Origin: Elainella sp. Prado103
GTDB lineage: Bacteria > Cyanobacteriota > Cyanobacteriia > Elainellales > Elainellaceae
Reading direction: 5' to 3'
DNA length: 64,000 nt
Assembly: GCA_025454395.1 (NCBI GenBank)
Contig: JALOOM010000001.1
Coordinates: 62,001 to 126,000 of the forward strand
Shown here: one piece after another, positions 17,603-25,569 of the stretch
How the letters are laid out: the number at the start of each line of letters is the position of its first letter
Position numbering within the stretch: the stretch's first letter is position 1
Made by a program: the position numbers and the translations under genes
Notes under the pieces: generated by a model
Seen by the model: only the letters and a program-made list of their open reading frames with translations
What the model was told of the DNA's origin: nothing
Databases searched by the model: none

Positions 17603-19150
17603 TTAGCAAAGTACCTGCAAGGTTGCAAGACTCGGATCTGCGCAGCCAGTCACCATGCCGCCGCTCGCTAAAACCTGCTGAAGATAGCGCACTGCTTCCC
17701 CAGTAATGGGCTCTCCGGGCAATAATACCGGAATTCCAGGTGGATAGGGACAGATTAATTCACCACTGAGGTGCCCAATTGCCGTCTCGATCGGTCGTAC
17801 TTGGGAAGCAGCGAAAAAGGCAGTGCGGGGGCTACAGTCTGGAATCGAAATGGTCTCCAGAATTGGGATCGACTGAAGCTTGATCATGGGCTGGGCTGGC
17901 TGGAATGGCGGTGTGGCGATCGAACCCGCTTGAGCTTGCGATGCATTGGCCTGGAGATTTGGGGATCCAGGGTGAGCAATTTGGCTCAATTGTTGACAAG
18001 CCTGAATCAGTCGATCGATATCGGCATCCGAATTCCCGGCGGTCACAATACAGGTGACATGGTGGAGGGCAGGGAGTTCGACAGTCACGCCTAATTGCTG
18101 ATGCAAGATTTCATCCGCCGCAAACCCCGTCAGTCCCAAGCCAGAAACATTGATTGTCAGCCGAGTGGGATCCAAGCTGGTTCCCAAACCTGCCGCTTGG
18201 ACGGCTTCGATCGATAACACCCGGAGTCCAACCATCTGGCTGAGCGCTTGACGAGCCCGATCGCTCCGATCGAGAGCCTGCTGCATCAGATCCTGCCCTT
18301 CTACTGCCATTTGCTGGCGTGCTCCATCCAAAGAGGCTAACAGCAGGTAATTAGGGCTGGTAGATTGCACCAACTGGAGCGCGCGGCTGAGTCGGATCGG
18401 ATTAATCCGATCGCCCCGGAGATGCAACATGGCAGCTTGAGTCAAGGCAGATAGGGTTTTGTGGGTAGACTGAATCGCTAAGTCGGCTCCGCTTGCCAAT
18501 GCCGAAGCCGGTAAATCAGGATGAAACCCCAAATGCGCCCCATGGGCTTCATCGACGAGCAACGGTATACCAAACTGATGCACGATCGCTGCAATACTGG
18601 CTAGATCGCCGCTAATGCCCTCATAGGTGGGCGAGACGAGTAAAACCGCCTTGGCTTCTGGATAGGTCTCTAAAGCCTGTCTCACGGCTTTGGGAGTTGG
18701 AAATCCGACCAATCCCCACTCCAGGTCGTAAACGGGTGGCAACCAAACGGGAATCGCACCTGACAAAATCAGGGCGGCGATCACAGATTGATGCACATTG
18801 CGGGGCAAAATTAGCCGATCCCCCGGATTACAGGTGGCGAGCACGGCGGCCTCAATGCCACAGGTCGATCCATTTGCCAAAAACCAGGTGCGATCGGCTC
18901 CGAAGGTTTGGGCTGCCAGGTGCTGGGCTTCTGCAATCACTCCTGCTGGCGTAAACAAATTGTCGAGTTCCGGCAATTCTGGCAAATCAGCCCGTAACCC
19001 TTGCCGCAGTAATTCTACAACTGCGATCGGACTTCCCTGCCCTTGTTTGTGTCCTGGCGTATGAAAGGCCGCACGTGATTGATTGGCCAGCATCTGAAGC
19101 TGTTGGAGCAATGGCGCATGGTTTTGGCACGAATCTTGATGACTGGACAT
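17603..19150 (-). CDS. Orn/Lys/Arg decarboxylase-family PLP enzyme
   Basis: The roughly 515 aa protein has the fold-type I decarboxylase layout: an N-terminal FHTPGHKQGQGSP motif, LANGSTCG, DEAHGAHLGF and the PLP lysine in STHKTLSALTQAA, then a smaller C-terminal domain. Such enzymes decarboxylate arginine, lysine or ornithine to polyamines; cyanobacterial members of this short type are of uncertain specificity. The ATG at 19150 (MSSHQDSC) is preferred. Earlier ATG/GTG codons at 19174 and 19180 fall inside a 19-bp tandem array that abuts the start, so the natural N-terminus needs care. Confidence 0.88.
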   Translation of the reverse strand: MSSHQDSCQNHAPLLQQLQMLANQSRAAFHTPGHKQGQGSPIAVVELLRQGLRADLPELPELDNLFTPAGVIAEAQHLAAQTFGADRTWFLANGSTCGIEAAVLATCNPGDRLILPRNVHQSVIAALILSGAIPVWLPPVYDLEWGLVGFPTPKAVRQALETYPEAKAVLLVSPTYEGISGDLASIAAIVHQFGIPLLVDEAHGAHLGFHPDLPASALASGADLAIQSTHKTLSALTQAAMLHLRGDRINPIRLSRALQLVQSTSPNYLLLASLDGARQQMAVEGQDLMQQALDRSDRARQALSQMVGLRVLSIEAVQAAGLGTSLDPTRLTINVSGLGLTGFAADEILHQQLGVTVELPALHHVTCIVTAGNSDADIDRLIQACQQLSQIAHPGSPNLQANASQAQAGSIATPPFQPAQPMIKLQSIPILETISIPDCSPRTAFFAASQVRPIETAIGHLSGELICPYPPGIPVLLPGEPITGEAVRYLQQVLASGGMVTGCADPSLATLQVLC

Positions 19151-19152
19151 GA

Positions 19153-19255
19153 CAGTTTCACAACTCAATTTCATAACCACAACCCAGTTTCACAACCACA
19201 ACCCAGTTTCACAACCACAACCCAGTTTCACAACCACAACCCAGTTTCACAACCA
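19153..19255. repeat. 19-bp tandem repeat, about 5.5 copies, upstream of the decarboxylase gene
   Basis: The unit is CAGTTTCACAACCACAACC. Three copies are perfect (19185-19241), flanked by diverged copies at both ends. The array ends within 3 bp of the chosen decarboxylase start codon and so occupies its 5' untranslated region. Confidence 0.9.
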
Positions 19256-19438
19256 GGAAAAGCAACTGGAAAACTGGCAAGGTGGAGATGGCGTATCGGT
19301 TTGCACCATACCCTCGATCGAGGTGAGCGATCGGCTACTACAACAGGTCAGCAACAGGTCAGTAAAAAAATTCCTGGCAGCATTTGACAAATCCTGAAAG
19401 AATGCGCATAATAGAAATCGCGCTGTTAAGGCGACTGA

Positions 19439-19512
19439 GGGACCGTAGTTCAATTGGTTAGAGCACCGCCCTGTCACGGCGGAAGTTGCGGGTTCGAGCC
19501 CCGTCGGTCCCG
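19439..19512 (+). tRNA. tRNA-Asp (GTC)
   Basis: The 74-nt cloverleaf is clear: acceptor stem GGGACCG/CGGTCCC with discriminator G, an anticodon stem CCGCC/GGCGG enclosing the loop CTGTCAC (anticodon GTC), and a T-arm GCGGGTTCGAGCCCCGT. The CCA end is not encoded. Confidence 0.97.
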
Positions 19513-19958
19513 TCCCCAGACAATCTGAATCTTGGATTTGGATTGATTCACTTACAGACTAGGCTGGACTTAGAAGTTCGTTGATCCACAGCATTCCGGA
19601 TCTTGATCTCCTCCTCCCGCTCCTCAGCTTCGACTAAAGATGCTGGGCTGCAAGGTACGGACAGCTATTGGGACGATTGTTTTGTGCTGCTATTGCTTGA
19701 AATAGGCTAGGATAGGGCATCCTGACGACATTCGCACGGGAATGGGCGAGGGATGTTTTGTTTTGCGATGAATCTGAGGCTGGGGTTGGCAGTGAATTCT
19801 CGTGGTTTGGATGAATCCTTCGTTAAGCGCTGCCGATTCTTGGGCAACCTATAACCAGTGAACCAGTAATTCTACTGAATTGAGAACCCGATCTTTTTGC
19901 GTACCCTACTGATTAGTGACTGATTAGTGGTTAAGATATCCCTGTTGAAAGAGCCTGC
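19513..19958. other. Intergenic region, nothing recognised
   Basis: These 446 bp between tRNA-Asp and the histidine kinase gene hold no supported gene, array or strong hairpin. Only a short direct duplication (CTGATTAGTG, near 19910-19930) was noted. Confidence 0.5.
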
Positions 19959-21011
19959 ATGGAATTTATTGAGCAGTTGAACGTTAACCAGCCCCCGTGT
20001 TTGGATGAGAAACAGTTGTCAGAACTGACTGACTTTCACGCGGAGTACCATTTCCTGATCAAGGAGTTGGCAAAGCAGAAACAGATCGAAACCGAGTTGC
20101 GTCAGCGGAATCAAGAATTAGAGCTTGAATTACAGCAGCTCCATGCTCAGCAAACTCAGTTAATTCAAGCTGAAAAGATGTCTAGCTTGGAACAACTGGT
20201 GGCTGGCATTGCTCATGAAATCAACAATCCGGTCAACTTTATTTATGGCAATCTAAATCCTGCCAAGCATTATATTCAAGATCTACTGAACCTTGTTCGA
20301 TCGTATCAACAGGCTTTTCCACAAGCTACGCCTGAGATTCAGCAGCAGATTCAAGAGATCGATCTAGACTTTGTAGAAGTTGATCTACCCAATTTATTCC
20401 AGTCTCTGGAAGCAGGAACAGTACGCATTCAAGACATTATTCGATCGCTACGCACGTTTTCAAGACTGGATGAGGCGGAAATGAAAGCGGCTGATATTCA
20501 TGCAGGCATGGATAGCACCTTGATGATCCTCAAAAATCGGCTGAAGGGCAGAGCAAATCGCCCAGAGATTGAAATTCATAAGGATTATGCTGAGATGCCA
20601 CCTGTGGGATGCTATCCAGGACAATTAAATCAAGTATTTATGAATTTGCTAGGCAACGCGATCGATGCATTAGATGAAAGTGAAAAGTTTATGTTGCAGG
20701 TGAATCATTCTCACTGTGAGCAACCCCGGATCGAAATCAAAACAGAGCTGATTCAAGATCAACAAGATCAATGGGTTCAGATTTCTATTTCTGATAACGC
20801 AAATGGTATGCCTGATTCAATTCGCCATCGTGTCTTTGATCCCTTTTTTACCACTAAGCCGATCGGTAAAGGGACTGGGCTAGGGCTCTCGATTAGCTAT
20901 CAAATTGTTACCGAAAAGCATGGTGGCAAGTTGCACTTTAAATCAGTGATCAATCAAGGCACACTGTTTCGCTTACAGATTCCATTCCGTCCGGCTCATA
21001 CGGAAGGGTAA
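19959..21011 (+). CDS. Sensor histidine kinase without a recognisable sensor domain
   Basis: The 350 aa protein begins with a long Gln/Glu-rich coiled coil (about residues 35-72), then an H-box VAGIAHEINNPVNF with His86, a dimerisation helix pair, and a HATPase domain containing an N-box (LLGNAIDALDE), DNANGMPD and a GKGTGLGLSI G2 box. This arrangement is common among cyanobacterial kinases that receive input through other proteins. There is no membrane segment and no adjacent regulator. Its last 16 bp overlap the 3' end of the convergent hydrolase gene. Confidence 0.92.
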   Translation: MEFIEQLNVNQPPCLDEKQLSELTDFHAEYHFLIKELAKQKQIETELRQRNQELELELQQLHAQQTQLIQAEKMSSLEQLVAGIAHEINNPVNFIYGNLNPAKHYIQDLLNLVRSYQQAFPQATPEIQQQIQEIDLDFVEVDLPNLFQSLEAGTVRIQDIIRSLRTFSRLDEAEMKAADIHAGMDSTLMILKNRLKGRANRPEIEIHKDYAEMPPVGCYPGQLNQVFMNLLGNAIDALDESEKFMLQVNHSHCEQPRIEIKTELIQDQQDQWVQISISDNANGMPDSIRHRVFDPFFTTKPIGKGTGLGLSISYQIVTEKHGGKLHFKSVINQGTLFRLQIPFRPAHTEG

Positions 21012-21760
21012 CCTAAGCTGCTTTCCATCCGGCTAGAGAGAGAGGGCTGGAGTGGGTTAGAGAGCGATTCCCAAAATGTGGTGATAGTCTGGCTGACCGC
21101 TCTGGGACGACAGAAATGGAAAAAATGCCGTTCATTCGGACAAACCCATAATCGATCGCAGGGCTTCAAACTATCTTTCCATCCACCTAGATGGTTTTGA
21201 TCGACCACGATATCATCTTCGCCGCCACAGACTAATAGGGGAACCTCTACATTTCCGGACGCAATACTGTTGCGCTTAAACAATGAATGGGGTGATAAGG
21301 AATAGTCGAGATCTTGCTCTAGAATTTTTACTAAGCGATGAACTGGCATCCGGATATGACTGCCAAACAAGTGATCTACCATCTGGGTCAAAATGAGTTC
21401 TCGTGGACAAGAAAGCAACTGACGCTGAACATAATAATGAGCTTGCCAATCAACAGCAGGATGCATTCCTACAGACAACAGTGAAAGAGATTTGACACGT
21501 GCTGGATATTTCCGGGCATACAATAAACTAATTAAGCCGCCTGTACTATGCCCCATCAGGTGAAGCGGCTGATCACAACATTGCAGATAGTCATGTAGTA
21601 AATTGATTGCCGTATCTAGAGAGCAAGGTTCATCCGGAGTTTGATGATAATCCCAGCAGGCGATGGTCGTATGATGAGACAGGTAATGCAATAACGGCTG
21701 ACTCAGAAATTTGAAACTCGGACTCACATTAATCCAGATTGCTTGAGGAGTTGATAGCAT
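20996..21760 (-). CDS. Alpha/beta-hydrolase
   Basis: The 254 aa protein has the nucleophile elbow GHSTGG (Ser72), a strand-7 Asp in GGEDDIVVDQ and a late His in NERHFFHF, forming a plausible catalytic triad. Length and motifs fit small esterases or lipases; the substrate is unknown. The gene lies tail to tail with the histidine kinase gene and shares 16 bp with it, so antisense pairing of the two mRNA ends is possible. Confidence 0.85.
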   Translation of the reverse strand: MLSTPQAIWINVSPSFKFLSQPLLHYLSHHTTIACWDYHQTPDEPCSLDTAINLLHDYLQCCDQPLHLMGHSTGGLISLLYARKYPARVKSLSLLSVGMHPAVDWQAHYYVQRQLLSCPRELILTQMVDHLFGSHIRMPVHRLVKILEQDLDYSLSPHSLFKRNSIASGNVEVPLLVCGGEDDIVVDQNHLGGWKDSLKPCDRLWVCPNERHFFHFCRPRAVSQTITTFWESLSNPLQPSLSSRMESSLGYPSV

Positions 21761-21802
21761 GTTTTATGGAAAATCGAAGTGATTAGTAGTCTAAGTGACT
21801 AA

Positions 21803-21844
21803 GAGCTGAATGGAAGGAGCTGAATGGAAGGAGCTAAATGGCAA
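21803..21844. repeat. 14-bp tandem repeat, 3 copies
   Basis: Unit GAGCTGAATGGAAG, two perfect copies and one diverged, between the hydrolase and isiB genes. Confidence 0.8.
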
Positions 21845-21892
21845 GGGCGCGATCATTGCGCCCCTACTAGTATGAGTTGGTGAATTAAGCGA

Positions 21893-22402
21893 CTAAACGC
21901 CAAATTCTTGCTTTAACTGATTCACCCATTGTTGAATACGGGGGTCACTCAAATCAGCTTGATTATCTTCATCAAGAGCTAATCCGACAAACTTGCCATT
22001 ACGGACGGCCCTAGATTCATTGAAATCATAACTGTCGATCGGCCAATATCCAACTGTGATACCGCCTAGTTCAGAAATCTTCTCTTCTAAAATTCCCATG
22101 GCATCCTGAAAATTATCGGCATAACCAACCTGATCACCAACCCCAAAATAAGCTACCTTTTTACCAGAGAAGTCCACCGCCTCTAACTCTTCATAAAGAC
22201 CTTCCCAATCGGCTTGCAGCTCGCCAATATTCCAGGTTGGGCAACCAATGATCAGACAGTCGTAATCAGCAAAATCTTCAGTGGTGACGTTTGCAACATC
22301 ATGGAGATCAACGGTGCTACCACCAAATACCTTTTGGATCGCTTCAGCAGCCGTTTGAGTATTTCCTGTTTGGGTACCGTAAAATAAACCGATTTTAGCC
22401 AT
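21893..22402 (-). CDS. isiB: Flavodoxin
   Basis: The 169 aa flavodoxin replaces ferredoxin as electron carrier under iron limitation. The FMN phosphate loop (FYGTQTGNTQ, residues 8-17), the WNIGELQADWEGLY stretch and the GVGDQVGYADNFQDA loop are diagnostic of the long-chain cyanobacterial form, and the length is normal. It lies downstream of isiA on the same strand, 388 bp away, with a hairpin in between. Iron-dependent expression with isiA is expected from the known isiAB operon. Confidence 0.96.
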   Translation of the reverse strand: MAKIGLFYGTQTGNTQTAAEAIQKVFGGSTVDLHDVANVTTEDFADYDCLIIGCPTWNIGELQADWEGLYEELEAVDFSGKKVAYFGVGDQVGYADNFQDAMGILEEKISELGGITVGYWPIDSYDFNESRAVRNGKFVGLALDEDNQADLSDPRIQQWVNQLKQEFGV

Positions 22403-22670
22403 ACTATACCTTGTCTTGAGCGAAGTTGGAAAGAGGGTGAAAGGAGAAACAGTGAATAATGGAAGAAGAACGATGAAGTGAATCAGTGTGATACTCAGAA
22501 TCAGTCACTTAGATCCGATCACTCAGAAATCATCTTGACCACTCAGATTGACAACGAAAGAGAGGGCAGATTTAGGAACCTGCGTTCTATGATGCATTTT
22601 TGAGCCAATCACATTAGTCCAACACAGTGAATCTAACGAAATGGATCTAATGAAAATGAAGTGGATCCAT

Positions 22671-22712
22671 ATCTTTTCGTTGACATCTTTTCGTTGACAT
22701 CTTTTCGTTGCA
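22671..22712. repeat. 14-bp tandem repeat, 3 copies, in the isiA-isiB spacer
   Basis: Unit ATCTTTTCGTTGAC, two perfect copies and one with a changed last two bases. Confidence 0.85.
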
Positions 22713-22729
22713 AATTGCTTAAAGTAGGG

Positions 22730-22781
22730 TTGTAAGCCTGGAAAGGGCAATGATGCTGGATACCCCTTCCACAACTTACAA
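22730..22781 (-). terminator. Hairpin after isiA, possible attenuator or mRNA end
   Basis: TTGTAAG (22730-22736) pairs with CTTACAA (22775-22781), with an inner GGAAAGGG / CCCCTTCC helix carrying one unpaired base per arm. It starts about 10 bp after the isiA stop on the minus strand. There is no T-run, so Rho-independent termination is not certain; it could stabilise the isiA mRNA 3' end. Confidence 0.5.
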
Positions 22782-22790
22782 GCTTATGAT

Positions 22791-23816
22791 CTAGCTGGCT
22801 GCATTTAATGCTCTCTCGACCCGGCGGAAATCAAACCCCATCGATCGAAGGGCGTGCCAGAGATGTCCTTGCAGAAAGAAGAACGCCAAGAAGAAATGCG
22901 CATTGGCTAACCAGGCCCGTGAGGTATGTGCGCCTAATGGTAACTCCACCGTATCGGCAAAATAAGGAGTAATTCCCAATTTCACTTCTAGAGGGGCACC
23001 ATAAAACTCGATCGGGTAAGCTAAAGTGTTCACTGCACAGAAGTAGGCTGCTACAAAGCCAGCAAGGGCGATCCCTCCTAAGGAGTAGGACAAAATTGCT
23101 TCTCCAGAGAAGTCAAGCACCTTTTTAGCCCAACTGAGCGGCGGCACAAGAATATGCCAGATCCCTCCTGCAATCAACATCACGCCAACATAGATGTGAC
23201 CACCCACTAAATCTTCCAGATTATTTACACTAGCGAAGTGGGTCTGATATCCATAGATCGTTAATGGATCAAGGGTCGGTTGCGTAACCAGTCGAACTGC
23301 TTGAATGGTTGAATCATACAATCCACCCCAATACATGGCTTTGGCCACAAGTAGTAAAGCCCCGCCTCCCAGAAACAGCAAGTGATGTCCTAAAATTAAA
23401 CCCAGTTGTTTGGGATCGCCCCACTCAAAGTGAAACTTCCGAGCTTGTCCACTCGCATCCTTGAGACTTTCTGGGGCTTTGAAAGTATGGAAGAGCGCCC
23501 CTGCACCGAGAACGGCCGACGAAATCAGGTGTACAGCGCCGACAACAAAATAGGGATAGGTATCCACAACCGCACTACCTTGCCCCATGCCTAATCCGAG
23601 AGTGGCTAAGTGGGGCAGGAGAATCAGCCCTTGCTCACCCATGGGAATCGCTGGGTTATAGCGAGAAATTTCAAATAGCGTAAATGCACCTGTCCAAAAC
23701 GTGATCAGGGCTGCTTGTGCAACATGAGCGGCAATAAACAGTCCAGAAAGTTGGGCAAAGCGAGCGTTACCCGCCCACCAATCATATTTCACATTTGGGT
23801 TTTCGTAAGTTTGCAT
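22791..23816 (-). CDS. isiA: Iron-stress chlorophyll-binding protein IsiA (CP43')
   Basis: The 341 aa protein has six membrane helices of the CP43 antenna family but lacks the large lumenal loop of PsbC, as expected for IsiA. It starts [20 protein letters not shown] and ends with the helix [21 protein letters not shown]. It forms chlorophyll antenna rings around photosystem I under iron starvation. The ATG at 23816 has a strong GGGAGG ribosome-binding site five bases upstream; a longer frame exists but is not used. isiB follows and fur precedes on the same strand. A Fur-box-like palindrome lies about 360 bp upstream, implying a long leader. Confidence 0.95.
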   Translation of the reverse strand: MQTYENPNVKYDWWAGNARFAQLSGLFIAAHVAQAALITFWTGAFTLFEISRYNPAIPMGEQGLILLPHLATLGLGMGQGSAVVDTYPYFVVGAVHLISSAVLGAGALFHTFKAPESLKDASGQARKFHFEWGDPKQLGLILGHHLLFLGGGALLLVAKAMYWGGLYDSTIQAVRLVTQPTLDPLTIYGYQTHFASVNNLEDLVGGHIYVGVMLIAGGIWHILVPPLSWAKKVLDFSGEAILSYSLGGIALAGFVAAYFCAVNTLAYPIEFYGAPLEVKLGITPYFADTVELPLGAHTSRAWLANAHFFLAFFFLQGHLWHALRSMGFDFRRVERALNAAS

Positions 23817-24174
23817 GAATGCCTCCCAATCGGGAATGAGTGAATAAAAAACTGCGGCTGCACCAGTGCTGTGGCAGAGCGGCATGAGAAACTGCACTCA
23901 GCAGATTCGGCAGCCACAGAAGTTTGGAGGAGCCATCAAGCTTCTGAAGAATGGTTGCGTACCGATCGCATGATTTGTACCGATCGAGCATGGTTTTAGA
24001 ATGAGTCACGCGACAGGATGGAGCACGCGAACAGTTGCAATAAGATCAGTGCAACAAGATCAGAACAACCAGATCGACGGCACATAGCCAGACTTTGCCG
24101 TTCAATAGCGCTGCTCAACAGCTTGTTGCTAAGTCCTTCAGGAAGCTTGCAAGCTAAGCTTACCAGAAAAAACT

Positions 24175-24195
24175 TGTAAATGAGAATAATTTGCA
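24175..24195 (-). promoter_or_regulatory. Candidate Fur box upstream of isiA
   Basis: On the minus strand the site reads TGCAAATTATTCTCATTTAC plus a final A. The arms TGYAAAT and ATTTRCA form an inverted repeat, and the AT-rich core with TTATTCTCATT resembles classical Fur operators. Its position about 360 bp before isiA would put the start site far upstream, as seen in other cyanobacteria with long isiA leaders. A -10/-35 pair is not obvious. Confidence 0.45.
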
Positions 24196-24400
24196 TCAAA
24201 GATCCAGAATTTCTTGAGACTTTATAGGAAGCGATCGTGGCCATATTTCATCTTAGTTTTCTTAGGGCGGCAGAAAACAGCTCTGGCAGCGGCTTTTCGT
24301 TATTAGCCTCACCCGATCGGCGAATATTGCTGGCACAGTATTGACCTAGACAGCTTGAGCTTTAATAGTAAAACTTCTTAATAATTTTTAGAGCCATGAT

Positions 24401-24456
24401 CAGGACTTACGGGTCAGGACTTACGGGTCAGGGCTCACGGGTCAGGACTTACGGGC
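24401..24456. repeat. 14-bp tandem repeat, 4 copies, 3' of fur
   Basis: Unit CAGGACTTACGGGT; copies 1 and 2 are identical, copies 3 and 4 carry one to two changes. It lies about 30 bp beyond the fur stop codon. Confidence 0.88.
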
Positions 24457-24484
24457 CTCAGAACTATAGTTGTGAACTGCGGAG

Positions 24485-25033
24485 TTATGGCTCAGTTAGA
24501 TCCGATGGATGAGAGAGTTCTTGAAGAGGCATGTGACCGCATTGCATCGAGCGCTGACAGAGCCAATCACGCGGTAAAGTCTGATTCCAACCTTCTGCCA
24601 CTGCTTCTGGACAGATGACATAAACCGTTAATTGACAGTCGAGGAGATGGTAACCCTCAGTTTCAGCTTGACGAGAACCGATCCGATCGATCAAATCACT
24701 TTCAAATTCCAGGGTTTTGTTGCACTGCACGCAAACCAAATGATGATGCTGATGGGGATTGGGTGAATTGAGTTCATAATGTTTATGCCCTTCTGCCAGC
24801 TCCAATTCTCGCAGAATTCCCATATAAGCCATTAAATGAAGGGTGCGATATACCGTTGACAAGCTAATCCGCTCGCCTTGTTGCCTCAGAATATGATGCA
24901 GGTCTTCAGCACTGAGATGTTTACCTTGGGGCAGGGTCTGAAAAATGTGCAGAATGGTTTGCCGTTGGGGAGTGAGACGGAATCCACGCTGATTGAGAAA
25001 AGACTTGAGCGAAGCTGGGGTGTTGAGCGACAT
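24485..25033 (-). CDS. fur: Ferric uptake regulator Fur (FurA type)
   Basis: The 182 aa repressor has the winged-helix domain (RGFRLTPQRQTILHIF, then ISLSTVYRTLHLMAYMGI as recognition helix) and a C-terminal metal and dimer domain with ELAEGHKHYEL, HQHHHLVC and CVQC. It closely resembles cyanobacterial FurA sequences as I recall them. There is one CxxC pair; the region of a second pair reads VICPEAVAEGW, a variant also found in known Fur proteins of this group. It should repress iron-stress genes when Fe2+ is present. The isiA-isiB genes, classical Fur targets, lie directly downstream on the same strand. Confidence 0.92.
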   Translation of the reverse strand: MSLNTPASLKSFLNQRGFRLTPQRQTILHIFQTLPQGKHLSAEDLHHILRQQGERISLSTVYRTLHLMAYMGILRELELAEGHKHYELNSPNPHQHHHLVCVQCNKTLEFESDLIDRIGSRQAETEGYHLLDCQLTVYVICPEAVAEGWNQTLPRDWLCQRSMQCGHMPLQELSHPSDLTEP

Positions 25034-25569
25034 GGAATTGGCATCAAAAGTTGAAAAATAGCCGGATTGCTGATAACCGATCTATCTCTCTATTGAAATT
25101 CATTTTCAATAATTCCGAAAGGGTTTTAGGGAGGTAATTGCAAGTCTTTCTTAATTAGAGGGCATGGATGACTGAAATTGAGGGCTTGTCCCAGTGGTCT
25201 GGCTGCACAAGACGAATTGAAGTTTTTGAGCAACGGGTAGGAGACAGAACAATCAGACGGAATAATCAGACGGAACAGGCAGACGGAACAGGCAGACGGA
25301 ACAGGCAGACGGAACAAACAGGTAGAACAGGCAGGTGGAATAGACAGGTGGAATAGACAGGTGGAATAGGCGGCAAGGCATAGGATTGAAGGGTTGGATC
25401 GCCGCGATCGAGATCACGCTGGTCTGTAGACGGTGAAAACAATGAAATAGACCAAAAAATCAGAAGATGTAAGATGCGAGGCAGTGTTTGGGCATATTGC
25501 GATCGAGATCCTACTGTTCTATCAATCATGCTTTCCTCCTCGCTTGCACAGCCCCTTAGGAGTTTGCCA
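25034..25569. other. Intergenic region between divergent fur and lysozyme genes
   Basis: It includes a nine-copy 13-bp array (25254-25370). An open frame from 25474 would extend the lysozyme gene upstream, but the AGGAG at 25558-25562 places the start at 25570. No other gene is supported. Confidence 0.55.
25254..25370. repeat. 13-bp tandem repeat, 9 copies
   Basis: The unit runs from CAGACGGAACAGG in the left copies to CAGGTGGAATAGA in the right copies, so the array shows a gradient of two related families. There are no unique spacers, so it is not a CRISPR array. Confidence 0.92.

Larger units (their letters stand above)
22403..22790. other. isiA-isiB spacer
   Basis: The 388 bp spacer is long for an operon. 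It holds a strong hairpin close to the isiA stop and a 14-bp tandem array, both listed separately. No coding frame is supported. Known cyanobacteria make both an abundant isiA-only transcript and a rarer isiAB transcript, so a processing or attenuation site is expected here. Confidence 0.6.
23817..24484. other. isiA upstream region
   Basis: These 668 bp between fur and isiA hold the isiA leader. I see no gene. Contents are the isiA ribosome-binding site, a Fur-box-like palindrome (24175-24195) and a 14-bp tandem array just after the fur stop codon. Open frames in this stretch lack family resemblance. Confidence 0.6.

Noticed and set aside
19439-19512. tRNA-Asp as attachment site for the recombinase at 12.7 kb
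   Set aside because: They are more than 5 kb apart, with housekeeping genes between them and no repeated tRNA end near the recombinase.
23817-23897. 27-residue N-terminal extension of IsiA
   Set aside because: The extension is unlike the family, and a GGGAGG sits at the right distance before the internal ATG at 23816.
24485-25033. Loss of the second CxxC in Fur as an anomaly or frameshift
   Set aside because: The CPEA variant followed by a Trp/Cys-containing tail is, as I recall, normal for one group of cyanobacterial Fur proteins; the other frames do not restore a CxxC.
25254-25370. CRISPR-like array
   Set aside because: Copies are head to tail without spacers and only 13 bp long; the same holds for 30504-30615. 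No cas genes are present.
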